From Denitratimonas sp037478135 (lineage in GTDB: Bacteria > Pseudomonadota > Gammaproteobacteria > Xanthomonadales > Xanthomonadaceae), in assembly GCF_037478135.1 (NCBI RefSeq), contig NZ_JBBHDV010000008.1, positions 73,143 to 137,142 of the forward strand: a stretch of 64,000 nucleotides of DNA, read 5' to 3'. The translations under genes were made by a program, and so were the position numbers. The stretch's first letter is position 1. Each line of letters starts with the position of its first letter. The notes beneath the pieces were generated by a model. The model saw only the letters and a list, made by a program, of their open reading frames with translations, was not told where the DNA came from and made no database searches. Positions 15,732 through 27,036 of the stretch are shown one piece after another.

Positions 15732-17453
15732 TCAGTCCAGATTGATCCGGTGCCGCACCAGCAGCTGCACCCCGCGACGGTCGCGGAAATCATCGGTTTC
15801 CAACTGATAGGCCAGATGCAGGCGCGCGGCCGGCGGGCTGCCATCGAAACCGCCGAACTGGATCGCATCAATGGTCTGGCCGGAAACGGCATGGCGCAGC
15901 TGCATTTTCAGATGGCCGTTGCCGACAGTGCGCCAGGAACCCAGCAGGAATTCGTCATCGAACACCGGTTCGGGAAATCCCTGCCCCCAAGGGCCGCCAT
16001 CGCGCAACTGTTCGGCCAAGTCGCGGCTGAAATCCTCGGCACCGAGTTCACCATCGCTCCACAGTTCGGCCTGCAGATCGGCCGCATCCAGACGCGCGTT
16101 GGCCAGCGCGATGAAGGCCTCGCGGAAGGCGTCCAGACATTCAGCCGGCAGGCTCAGCCCGGCCGCCATCGCATGTCCGCCGAAGCGGCTGATCAGGCCC
16201 GGCTGCGCCGCCGCGACATCGGCCAGTGCATCGCGGATATGGAAGCCGCGGATCGAGCGCGCCGAACCGCGCAGCAAACCATCCTCGCCACCTGGCGCGA
16301 ACGCGATCACCGGGCGGTGCAGACGTTCCTTCAGGCGCGAAGCCACCAGCCCGACCACGCCCGGATGCCACTCGGCGTCGAACACGCACAGCGCGGCATC
16401 GCCGCTGTCGCTGCCTGATTCGATTACGGCGATGCAGTCGGCAGCCATCGCTTCGGCCTGTTGCAGCATCTGGTCCTGCAGGTCGCGCCGCTCGCGGTTG
16501 ATCGCGTCCAGTTGCGTCGCCAGCCGCAGCGCGTGGGCGTCGTCATCGGTCAGCAGGCATTCGATGCCCAGCGCCATATCTTCCAGCCGACCGGCGGCAT
16601 TGATGCGCGGCCCGAGCGCGAAGCCCATGTCGGAACTGCCGGCATGCGCGGTTTCACGGCCGGCCACCTGCATCAGCGCACGCAGGCCGGGCTGCCCCCG
16701 GCCGTGGCGCAGGCGACGCAGCCCGGCCGCGACGAGAATCCGGTTGTTGGCATCCAGCGGCACCATGTCCGCGACCGTGCCCAGCGCTACCAGATCCAGC
16801 AGCGTGGAAAGATCCGGCTCGTCGCCGGCGGCGAATGCACCCTGCCCGCGCAGATGCGCACGCAGCGCCAGCAACAGGTAGAACATCACCCCGACGCCGG
16901 CCAGTGCCTTGCTCGGGAAACCATCACCGGCCAGATTCGGATTGACGATGGCATCGGCAGCCGGCAACTGCGCGCCGGGCAGATGGTGATCGGTGACGAT
17001 GACCTGCATCCCGGCCGCCTGCGCCGCCGCAACGCCGGAGATGCAGGCGATGCCGCTGTCCACGGTGAGCAGCAGTTCGGGTGAAACATCGGCCAGATCG
17101 GCGACCAGCTCCGGCGACAGGCCGTAGCCGTGGCGCATCCGGTGCGGCACACGGAAGCCGACATGGCGCGCACCAAGCAGCCGCAGGCCGCGCACCGCGA
17201 CCGCCGTGCCGGTGGCGCCATCGGCATCGAAATCCCCGATCACGCAGATGCGCCGCTGCCGCGCGATCGCATCGGCCAGCAGCGCGACGGCACGATCCAG
17301 CCCGCCCAGCAGTGCTGGCGACAGCATGGCGGCGAGGCGATGCTGTACTTCCGCCGCGTCTCCGACTCCGCGCGCCGCGTAGACCCGCTGCAGCACCGGA
17401 TGCACGCCCGGCCACGGTGATTGCGAAGGCTGCGGGCGGCGGCGGATGCGCAT
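15732..17453 (-). CDS. recJ: Single-stranded-DNA-specific exonuclease RecJ
   Basis: A 573-residue DHH-family 5'-3' exonuclease used in RecFOR recombination, mismatch repair and base excision repair. Catalytic metal motifs are DFDADG (residues 74-79), VDSG (131-134), TDHH (154-157) and, further on, GLVASRLKE and FGGHAMAAG of the DHHA1 domain. A C-terminal OB-like domain follows. Length matches E. coli RecJ (577). The ATG at 17453 is chosen by homology. The frame remains open for another 50 codons that overlap the end of rpfE. It lies 14 bases after rpfE and ends 36 bases from the convergent beta-lactamase gene. Confidence 0.97.
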   Translation of the reverse strand: MRIRRRPQPSQSPWPGVHPVLQRVYAARGVGDAAEVQHRLAAMLSPALLGGLDRAVALLADAIARQRRICVIGDFDADGATGTAVAVRGLRLLGARHVGFRVPHRMRHGYGLSPELVADLADVSPELLLTVDSGIACISGVAAAQAAGMQVIVTDHHLPGAQLPAADAIVNPNLAGDGFPSKALAGVGVMFYLLLALRAHLRGQGAFAAGDEPDLSTLLDLVALGTVADMVPLDANNRILVAAGLRRLRHGRGQPGLRALMQVAGRETAHAGSSDMGFALGPRINAAGRLEDMALGIECLLTDDDAHALRLATQLDAINRERRDLQDQMLQQAEAMAADCIAVIESGSDSGDAALCVFDAEWHPGVVGLVASRLKERLHRPVIAFAPGGEDGLLRGSARSIRGFHIRDALADVAAAQPGLISRFGGHAMAAGLSLPAECLDAFREAFIALANARLDAADLQAELWSDGELGAEDFSRDLAEQLRDGGPWGQGFPEPVFDDEFLLGSWRTVGNGHLKMQLRHAVSGQTIDAIQFGGFDGSPPAARLHLAYQLETDDFRDRRGVQLLVRHRINLD

Positions 17454-17467
17454 GTTTCCGGTTCTGC

Positions 17468-18403
17468 TCACGCCGGCACGTGCCTGCGCCAGAAACGCCA
17501 GCGGTGTCCGGCCTTCCAGCGCAGCAGGTGGCCATCGCCGAAATCCAGTTCGAGGGTGTCGAAATCTCCGCGTCGCTGACGTTGCAGCAGCGGTTCGAGC
17601 CAATGCGATTGCAGCAGCACGGCATCGTGCAGGCCACGCAGATCCAGCAATGCGCCGGGCGGCAGACTGTCCACCGCATCATCGGCCACACAAGGCACGC
17701 CGGCGCGTGCCGCCAGCGCATTCAACACCACATCACCGCTGCGCAGCTGACTGACAGCGCTGCGCACATGATCCGGCAGCCGCCCACCGCCCCAGAACCA
17801 CAGTGTGTTGACGGGCAATTTTCCGGCCGCGCTGCGCTGCGCGTTGAGCGGATGATTGTGCAGGATCACCTGCGCCTCGTTCAGCAGGCGGCGCCAACGC
17901 TGGCCGGTATCGCCTTCGGGCAGGTGCGCGAGCAGATCGTCACCCAGCACTTCGCGCGGCGGCGGAAAGACCGGCAGGCGCGCTTCCTGCGGCAGGCACA
18001 GGTACCAGCGCGCCGGGTGCGGTGCGGAAATCGGAAAACCTTCGTCACCGAACAGCGGTTTCAGCGGTTTCAGCAGGGCTTCGCATTCTTCCGGCGAAAG
18101 ACCAAGATCACCGCAGGCCAGCATCCGCACCGAGGTCATGTCCGGACGCACATGGCCCGGATCGGCACGCAACCAGGTGAACTGCATCGCATCGCCGGCA
18201 TCCAGCTGCCGGGTCAGCGCCGCCACCGGCAGACCACGCGGCAGGATGTCGAAGCGGCGCGCGACGCGGGCCTCGTCGCCAGCATCGACCTGTTCCCTGT
18301 CGGCGCGGGCGGCGATGCGGTGCAGCACGTCGCCTGGTGCGAGCTGATCGGCCAGACGCGCCCAGGCCGGCAGCCAGAGGGTGGTGGTGTGGGTGGGAAT
18401 CAT
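17468..18403 (-). CDS. rpfE: RpfE-like protein (conserved neighbour of recJ in Xanthomonadales)
   Basis: A 311-residue soluble protein that I match by sequence character and position to RpfE of the Xanthomonas/Xylella lineage, where it sits between greA and recJ. It is sometimes annotated as a phosphoglycerate-mutase-like regulatory protein. Visible blocks are FTWLRADPGHVRPDMTS, LNEAQVILHNHPLNAQR and LPVNTLWFWGGGRLP. The last resembles the VNTLWFWGGG block of cofactor-independent mutase-like proteins, but no catalytic metal set is evident, so no reaction is assigned. In X. campestris rpfE belongs to the pathogenicity-factor cluster; its biochemical role is unclear. The ATG at 18403 has a weak ribosome site and falls inside the first copy of an upstream duplicated sequence. 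Confidence 0.8.
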   Translation of the reverse strand: MIPTHTTTLWLPAWARLADQLAPGDVLHRIAARADREQVDAGDEARVARRFDILPRGLPVAALTRQLDAGDAMQFTWLRADPGHVRPDMTSVRMLACGDLGLSPEECEALLKPLKPLFGDEGFPISAPHPARWYLCLPQEARLPVFPPPREVLGDDLLAHLPEGDTGQRWRRLLNEAQVILHNHPLNAQRSAAGKLPVNTLWFWGGGRLPDHVRSAVSQLRSGDVVLNALAARAGVPCVADDAVDSLPPGALLDLRGLHDAVLLQSHWLEPLLQRQRRGDFDTLELDFGDGHLLRWKAGHRWRFWRRHVPA

Positions 18404-18750
18404 GGTGTTGCGATCTGCTCTACTCCCTCTCCATCCACTGACGGCGGAAGAGGGTTGGAAAGAGAGGCGTGCTTGTGCAACAAGGCAAAAGTACTCGCGG
18501 CTTCACCACTCGCCCCCTCACCCTGCCCCTCTCCCCCGCCAGCGGGGGAGAGGGAAACATCGGAGCCATCCCGCAACTTCGGAGCTTTCTCCTTCTCCGG
18601 CGCATGCGGGAGGTGGTGTGGGTGGAAATCATGGTGGTGCAGTCTGCTCTACTCCCTCTCCCCCGTATGGGAAGAGGGAAACATTGGACGTATCTCGTCG
18701 TTCCGAGGCTTCTCCCATCTCCGGTGCATGCGGGAGAGGGGGAGCAAAAG
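18383..18750. repeat. Intergenic repeat array with palindromes between greA and rpfE
   Basis: A 50-base sequence at 18383-18432, which includes the first codons of rpfE, recurs at 18612-18661 with 4 mismatches. Around it are degenerate units of about 110 bases with CCCTCTCC/GGAGAGGG stem-loops. The clearest is 18526-18554, with a CCCTCTCCCCCGC arm and its complement around a short loop. A second is near 18652-18678. Copies of GGGAAACATYGGA and TCTCCGGYGCATGCGGGAG also repeat. This looks like an extragenic palindromic element that has expanded locally. It fills the 365-base gap, where no gene is seen. Confidence 0.75.
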
Positions 18751-18768
18751 CAGCTACCCGATAACGTT

Positions 18769-19241
18769 TCAGACAACGTAACGCACCGCAACAATCTCAT
18801 AGCTGCGGGTGCCACTGGGTGCGTCGATCTGGATCGAATCGCCCTCATGCCGGCCGATCAGCGCGCGTGCGATCGGCGCCGACACCGAAATCCGGCCCTG
18901 TTTGATGTCCGCTTCCAGCTCACCCACGATCTGGTAGGTGACTTCCTCGTCGGTGTCTTCATCGGCCAGATCCACGGTGGCGCCGAACACCACGCGGTCG
19001 CCGGCGTTGAGCGTGGCCACGTCGATCAGCTGGGCGTTGGACAGCACCGACTCCAGTTCCTGGATGCGGCCTTCGATGAAGCCCTGCTGTTCGCGGGCGG
19101 CGTGGTATTCAGCGTTTTCCTTCAGATCACCATGCGAGCGAGCTTCCGCGATCGCTGCGATGACCTCGGGGCGCTTGACGCTCTTGAGGTGTTCCAGTTC
19201 CTGGCGCAGGCGCTGCGCGCCCTGCACCGTCAAAGGTGGTC

Positions 19242-19245
<4 letters not shown>
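18769..19245 (-). CDS. greA: Transcription elongation factor GreA
   Basis: A 158-residue GreA, which enters the RNA polymerase secondary channel and stimulates cleavage of backtracked RNA. The N-terminal coiled coil carries the conserved tip ARSHGDLKENAEYHAA with the acidic pair (Asp41/Glu44 region). The C-terminal FKBP-like domain ends with the GRHEGDSIQIDAPSG block. Length equals E. coli GreA. The ATG at 19245 overlaps the carB stop by 4 bases (ATGA), indicating coupled translation. DksA, which competes for the same channel, is also encoded in this window. Confidence 0.97.
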
Positions 19246-22493
<3,248 letters not shown>

Positions 22494-22494
22494 G

Positions 22495-23625
22495 TCAGGA
22501 GTCCGAAGCCGGCGGCATCGGGCCGTCGGGAAAAGTGGAAGCAAGGGCCTGCCGGGTGGCAGTGTCCAGATGGATGCGCGCGACCGGCCAGACCGTCGCA
22601 AGCAGTTCGTGCGCCGCCGCGTGCTGGCCGTGGCGCGCCAGTTCCAGCGCGGCATCGCAGCCGCAGGTGGCGACAGCCGACCACACCGCTGGCAGCCGCG
22701 CGTGTTCGGAAAAACCGGCCAGCGCACGGGAAAACGCCTCGCGTCCGTCACCGTCTTCGTGCCGCGCCAGCACGCCGCAGGTCCAGGCGTGGAAGCTTTC
22801 CGCCAGTGCTGGCAGCAACCGGGTATCGACACCATCCAGCAAGGCGCGGGCCTGCGCCGGATCGCCGCAGCGCGCATGCGCCAGCGCAGCATCCAGCGCG
22901 CGGCTGGGATCGCGGCCGCTGTCCTCGCAGGCCTGCTGCATCAGGCGCACGAAGCCTTCGGCATCGTCGGCGGCCAGATGCAGCAGCGCGACACGCGCGT
23001 TGAACATTTCCGGAGCGCGCTGTGCAACCGCGTCACGGTGCGGCTCGACCATTGCCAGGGCCGCATCCAGACCCTGTTCGCGCGCCACGAAGCCAGCTTC
23101 GTGCACCGCCAGGTCGAACTGCAGGCCGGCATCCTTGACCGCGCCGCGCAACAACGATGCCAGGCGCTGCATTTCCGCCCGCCGGCCATGCGCACTGGCT
23201 CGCAGAAACGCCTCGTAGCGTGCGACATGGCGCCAGCTCAGGCCGGACAACGCGAACGGCAGCACCAGCATCGCCGCACCCAGCAGGGTGAAGAAGCCGT
23301 TGGCCTTGAACAGACCAAACAACACCAGCAGCAGACCGAACGCCAGCCACCAGCGCGCGCCGCGCAGCACCTGCTTCCAGACGGTCAGCAGGCCGCTGCC
23401 CGGACGCGTCATCGCGGCGTGCAGACGCGCGATATCCGGCAGCGGCACGGTGTCGGCCGCAGCCTGATCATGCTGCTCGGCCAGCGCCGGTTCTTCCAGC
23501 AACTGGACCTGGCTCAGACCACGGGCCTGCAACTGCTCGACAGCCTCGCGTGCCGATACGGCATCGACGAAGTCCTCGACCACACGGCCATCGGCAGCGG
23601 TGGCGCGGTAAGGCAGCCGGGGCAT
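22495..23625 (-). CDS. Membrane protein with GspF-like N-terminus and helical repeat domain
   Basis: Not assigned to a named family. The 376 residues begin with MPRLPYRATAADGRVVEDFV and DAVSAREAVEQLQARGLSQVQLLEE, a pattern like the N-terminal cytoplasmic segment of GspF/PilC proteins. A hydrophobic hairpin follows (about 92-128, two membrane helices). The rest, to the C-terminus, is an Ala-rich all-helical region of about 240 residues with TPR-like spacing (DAALAHARCGDPAQARALLDG). The rest of GspF is absent. The stop lies 1 base before the carB ATG and the start is 29 bases after the S9 peptidase gene, so it is inside the carA-carB operon. It could tether something to the membrane, but no function is inferable. 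Confidence 0.85.
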   Translation of the reverse strand: MPRLPYRATAADGRVVEDFVDAVSAREAVEQLQARGLSQVQLLEEPALAEQHDQAAADTVPLPDIARLHAAMTRPGSGLLTVWKQVLRGARWWLAFGLLLVLFGLFKANGFFTLLGAAMLVLPFALSGLSWRHVARYEAFLRASAHGRRAEMQRLASLLRGAVKDAGLQFDLAVHEAGFVAREQGLDAALAMVEPHRDAVAQRAPEMFNARVALLHLAADDAEGFVRLMQQACEDSGRDPSRALDAALAHARCGDPAQARALLDGVDTRLLPALAESFHAWTCGVLARHEDGDGREAFSRALAGFSEHARLPAVWSAVATCGCDAALELARHGQHAAAHELLATVWPVARIHLDTATRQALASTFPDGPMPPASDS

Positions 23626-23654
23626 CGAACGCGGGCTCCGTCGACCACCGGCGC

Positions 23655-25556
23655 TCAGTGGGCGCCGGCGCCGATGTGGCGATCCAGGAACTGCTCCATC
23701 CGGGTGTAGAGCCTGACCTGGTTGTCGAAGTTGTAGAAGCCGTGGCCTTCCTTCGACTCCAGGATGTCTTCTTCCGGCGGACGCCCGGCGTTGGTCAGGC
23801 CGTCCTTGAGCGCGCGGTACTGCGAGGGCGGCACGCGTTCATCCTTGCCACCCTGCACCAGCATCACCGGAATCCGGATTCTGTCGATATTGAACGCGGC
23901 GGACTGCGCCTGCTGCTCGGCCAGCGACTCGGGATGAATGCGGCGCAGATACGCGCGGCCGCTCTCGCTCTGCGGGATGTCGCCGTCCTTGAACATCAGC
24001 GGGATGCTGTAAACCCCGACATAGCCAACGGTGCAACGGTACTTTTCCGGATTGCGCACCACCGACTGCAACGCCGCATAGCCGCCGTACGAGGCGCCAT
24101 AGGTGCACACCCGCTGCGGATCGGCGATGCCTTGTGCGATCGCCCAGTCCACCGCATCGGTCATGTCGTCGACCATCGTGGTGCCCCAGTTGCGGTAGCC
24201 CTTGCGTTCGAAACTGTTGCCGTAGCCGCCCGAGCCGCGGAAGTTGATCTGCAGCACCGCATAGCCGCGATTGGCCAGGAACTGCACCTCCGGATTGAAG
24301 CCCCAGGTGTCGCGAATGCCATGCGGGCCGCCATGCGGGTTCAGGATCAGCGGCAGGTTCTTGCCCTCGCTGCCCTTGGGCACAGTGAGATAGCCGTGCA
24401 GCGGCGTACCGTCGCGCGCGGTCAGCGAAATGGCGCGCATCGGCGACATCTTGTCCGGATCGATCCACTCGCGCGCGGCCAGCAGGAAGCGCGCCTGCCC
24501 GGCTTGACGGTCGAACAGGTAATACGAACCCGGATCGACGTCGCTGTAAGTGCGCAGCAGGATGTAGCGGCCATCACGGCTGATGCCACCGAAACTCACC
24601 GCATGGTTCGGGAAGGCGTTGATCAGGCCGGCATAGACCTTGGATTCGGGATGCTCGGGTTCGATGAAATCGTAAGCCGGCGTGCCATCCTCGTACTGCA
24701 CCGCCAGCACCTGGCGCTGGTCGGCGGACAGCAGCAAATCGCTGAAATCCACCCGCTCATTGCGGCTCAGCAGTTCCTGCTGATTGGTTTCCGGCGCTAC
24801 CCGCGCCAGCCGCATCGGCTCGCCGGCGTCACTGACCGCGAACAGCACGCGTTCGTCATCGCGATCAAAACCCAGCGGGCGCATCACCGACTCACCCATC
24901 TCCGCTTCGTGGATCGTGGCCCAGTCTTCGCCATCGCGGCGCAGCGTGACGATCGGACCGTCTTCGGTACGTTGCCCGACGGCGTATCTGACCTGGTTTT
25001 TGCTGTCCACGACAAAGCTGCCGTAACGCAGCGGCGCACGCGCCATGGTCGAAGTTCTGCCGCTGTAAACGTTCATCTTGAAAAGGAAGGCGGCATCGAC
25101 CGAGCGCTGCACCAGGATCGTGTCCGGATCGTCCCAGTTCATGTCCACGATCTGGTAGGTGCCGCCGTTCGGGATGGCGGTGCGCTTCTTGCCGTCGACA
25201 TTGCTCAGGTGCAGATCCGGCGTGCCGACGCGGAAATCGAAACGACCGGTCTTGCGGCTCACATACATGATGAAGCGTTCGTCGTTGACCCAGCGCACCC
25301 GCTCGATGTGGCGGTTTTCGCCGTAATCCCATTTGCCGACCAGCTTCATGCCGTCCACCTGGAATGCCGCCAGCTGGGTGCGATCCCCGCGCGGCACCGA
25401 GACAGTGATGTGCTTGCCATCGGGCGACAGCGAGACGCTGGTGAATTCCGGATCCTTGAAGAACTCCCCGACCGGCAGGCGCTGCGCCAACGCAGAGCCG
25501 GCAAACGCCAGCAGAACCAGCATCAGAAAGGGACGAAAAGCGGCCGTGATATTCAT
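23655..25556 (-). CDS. Secreted prolyl-oligopeptidase-family (S9) peptidase
   Basis: A 633-residue alpha/beta-hydrolase peptidase with a beta-propeller domain. A signal peptide (FRPFLMLVLLAFAGSALAQ, cleaved after ALA) directs it to the periplasm. The propeller spans about residues 30-370 (LSPDGKHITVSVPRGDRT and similar blade motifs). The hydrolase domain has HGGPHG, the nucleophile elbow GASYGGYA, the Asp in QGGKDERVP and the His in KEGHGFYN. It resembles dipeptidyl/acylaminoacyl peptidases common in Xanthomonadales. Its ATG overlaps the carA stop by 4 bases (ATGA), so an exported peptidase is translated in the carbamoyl-phosphate operon. No link to pyrimidine metabolism is apparent. Confidence 0.95.
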   Translation of the reverse strand: MNITAAFRPFLMLVLLAFAGSALAQRLPVGEFFKDPEFTSVSLSPDGKHITVSVPRGDRTQLAAFQVDGMKLVGKWDYGENRHIERVRWVNDERFIMYVSRKTGRFDFRVGTPDLHLSNVDGKKRTAIPNGGTYQIVDMNWDDPDTILVQRSVDAAFLFKMNVYSGRTSTMARAPLRYGSFVVDSKNQVRYAVGQRTEDGPIVTLRRDGEDWATIHEAEMGESVMRPLGFDRDDERVLFAVSDAGEPMRLARVAPETNQQELLSRNERVDFSDLLLSADQRQVLAVQYEDGTPAYDFIEPEHPESKVYAGLINAFPNHAVSFGGISRDGRYILLRTYSDVDPGSYYLFDRQAGQARFLLAAREWIDPDKMSPMRAISLTARDGTPLHGYLTVPKGSEGKNLPLILNPHGGPHGIRDTWGFNPEVQFLANRGYAVLQINFRGSGGYGNSFERKGYRNWGTTMVDDMTDAVDWAIAQGIADPQRVCTYGASYGGYAALQSVVRNPEKYRCTVGYVGVYSIPLMFKDGDIPQSESGRAYLRRIHPESLAEQQAQSAAFNIDRIRIPVMLVQGGKDERVPPSQYRALKDGLTNAGRPPEEDILESKEGHGFYNFDNQVRLYTRMEQFLDRHIGAGAH

Positions 25557-26698
25557 GCTTTCTCTCCTGCCGTGCCGCGCTGGCGCATGGCCTCGATGAA
25601 ACGGTCGAACAGCCCGGCCACATCGTGCGGGCCGGAGCTGGCTTCCGGGTGGCCCTGGAAGCTGAAAGCAGGCGCATCGGTCAGTTCGATGCCCTGATTG
25701 CTGCCATCGAACAGCGAGCGATGGGTGACACGGACATTCGCCGGCAGGCTGGATTCGTCGACCGCAAAGCCGTGGTTCTGGGTCGAAATCATCACCCGGC
25801 CGCTGTCCAGATCGATCACCGGATGATTGGCGCCGTGATGGCCGAACTTCATTTTGTGCGTGCTGGCACCGCAGGCCAGCGCCAGCAACTGGTGGCCCAG
25901 GCAGATGCCGAACAGCGGCAATTTGGCGGCAAGCAGCTCACCGATGGCGCGGATCGCGTAGTCGCACGGCGCCGGATCGCCCGGCCCGTTGGACAGGAAC
26001 ACGCCATCCGGATTCATCCCCAGCACTTCGCTGGCCGGGGTCTGCGCCGGCACCACGGTCAGGCGGCAGCCACGGTCCGCCAGCATCCGCAGGATGTTGA
26101 GCTTCACGCCGAAATCGTAGGCCACCACATGGAACTGCGTTGCCGGTGCGATGAAATCGCCGCTGGCAAGATCCAGCGAACCTTCGTGCCATTGATACGG
26201 CTGCGTGGTGCTGACTTCGCGCGCCAGATCCATGCCACCCAGGCCGGGGAAACCGCGCGCCTGGGCCAGTGCGGCCTCGGCCGTGGCACCCTCGCCCGCC
26301 ATCAGGCAGCCACTCTGGGCACCGCTGGTACGCAGGATGCGGGTCAGCTTGCGGGTGTCGATTTCCGCAATCGCCACTACATCGCGTGCCACCAGCCAGT
26401 CGCGCAGGTCTGATTCGCTGCGCCAGTTGCTGGCCGGCGTGGGCACCTCGCGCACAACCAGACCGGCCACGTGCATCGCACGCGCCTCGTCATCGACGGT
26501 TGTACAGCCGGTATTGCCGATATGGGGATAGGTCAGCGTGACGATCTGTCGCGCGTAGGAAGGGTCGGTCAGGATTTCCTGATAACCGGTCATTGAAGTG
26601 TTGAACACCACTTCACCGGTGCGCAGCCCATCGGCACCAATGGACACACCGTGGAAAACCGTGCCATCGGCCAGGGCTAGAATTGCGGGTTGGAACAC
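25553..26698 (-). CDS. carA: Carbamoyl-phosphate synthase, small (glutaminase) subunit
   Basis: A 381-residue class I glutamine amidotransferase subunit that hydrolyses glutamine and channels ammonia to CarB. The N-terminal CPSase domain begins ALADGTVFHGVSIGA and contains FNTSMTGYQEILTDPSY. The glutaminase triad is Cys in FGICLGHQ, and His and Glu in SFQGHPEASSGPHD. Length equals the E. coli subunit (382). The start is a GTG at 26698 with an AGGCG site about 9 bases ahead. It is the first gene of a minus-strand operon continuing with the S9 peptidase, the GspF-like protein, carB and greA. Confidence 0.97.
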   Translation of the reverse strand: MFQPAILALADGTVFHGVSIGADGLRTGEVVFNTSMTGYQEILTDPSYARQIVTLTYPHIGNTGCTTVDDEARAMHVAGLVVREVPTPASNWRSESDLRDWLVARDVVAIAEIDTRKLTRILRTSGAQSGCLMAGEGATAEAALAQARGFPGLGGMDLAREVSTTQPYQWHEGSLDLASGDFIAPATQFHVVAYDFGVKLNILRMLADRGCRLTVVPAQTPASEVLGMNPDGVFLSNGPGDPAPCDYAIRAIGELLAAKLPLFGICLGHQLLALACGASTHKMKFGHHGANHPVIDLDSGRVMISTQNHGFAVDESSLPANVRVTHRSLFDGSNQGIELTDAPAFSFQGHPEASSGPHDVAGLFDRFIEAMRQRGTAGEKA

Positions 26699-26978
26699 AG
26701 GGTTCGCCTCGTGCAGGGGAAGGTCCCTTGCCGCGTCCGGACCGGAGTCCGGCGCTCGGCTGTGCGAAAACTCCGCGCGCGGCCTGTGGCCGGACGGAGA
26801 TCTGCAAGGGCATGGGGGCGAACGGGGATTTTACCGGTCGCACCGGGCAGCGTCCATAGAGCGGCGGCGTGACCTTCATCCTGCAGCGTGGCTTGAGGAA
26901 CGGACTGAAGCACCGCTCTACTGCCGCAAGTAACCGGCCACGTTGCGGATCTTCCCGCCTGCCCATACCCGGACAGCA
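26699..26978. other. Upstream region of carA
   Basis: Non-coding stretch between the giant gene's terminator and carA. It should carry the operon promoter. A CCGGACCGGAGTCCGG palindrome-like block near 26735-26750 could fold in the carA leader. No PyrR-type attenuator, ARG box or confident -35/-10 pair could be identified by eye. Confidence 0.35.
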
Positions 26979-27004
26979 GACCGCCCGGCGGTGGCCGGGC
27001 GGTC
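26979..27004 (-). terminator. Hairpin terminator of the giant DUF11 gene
   Basis: A perfect 10-bp stem GACCGCCCGG / CCGGGCGGTC with a 6-base loop, starting 32 bases after the stop at 27037. The bases that follow on the minus strand are not U-rich, so efficiency is uncertain. Confidence 0.6.
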
Positions 27005-27036
27005 CTCGGTTCAGCTTGCGGGAAACCGCTTCAGCC

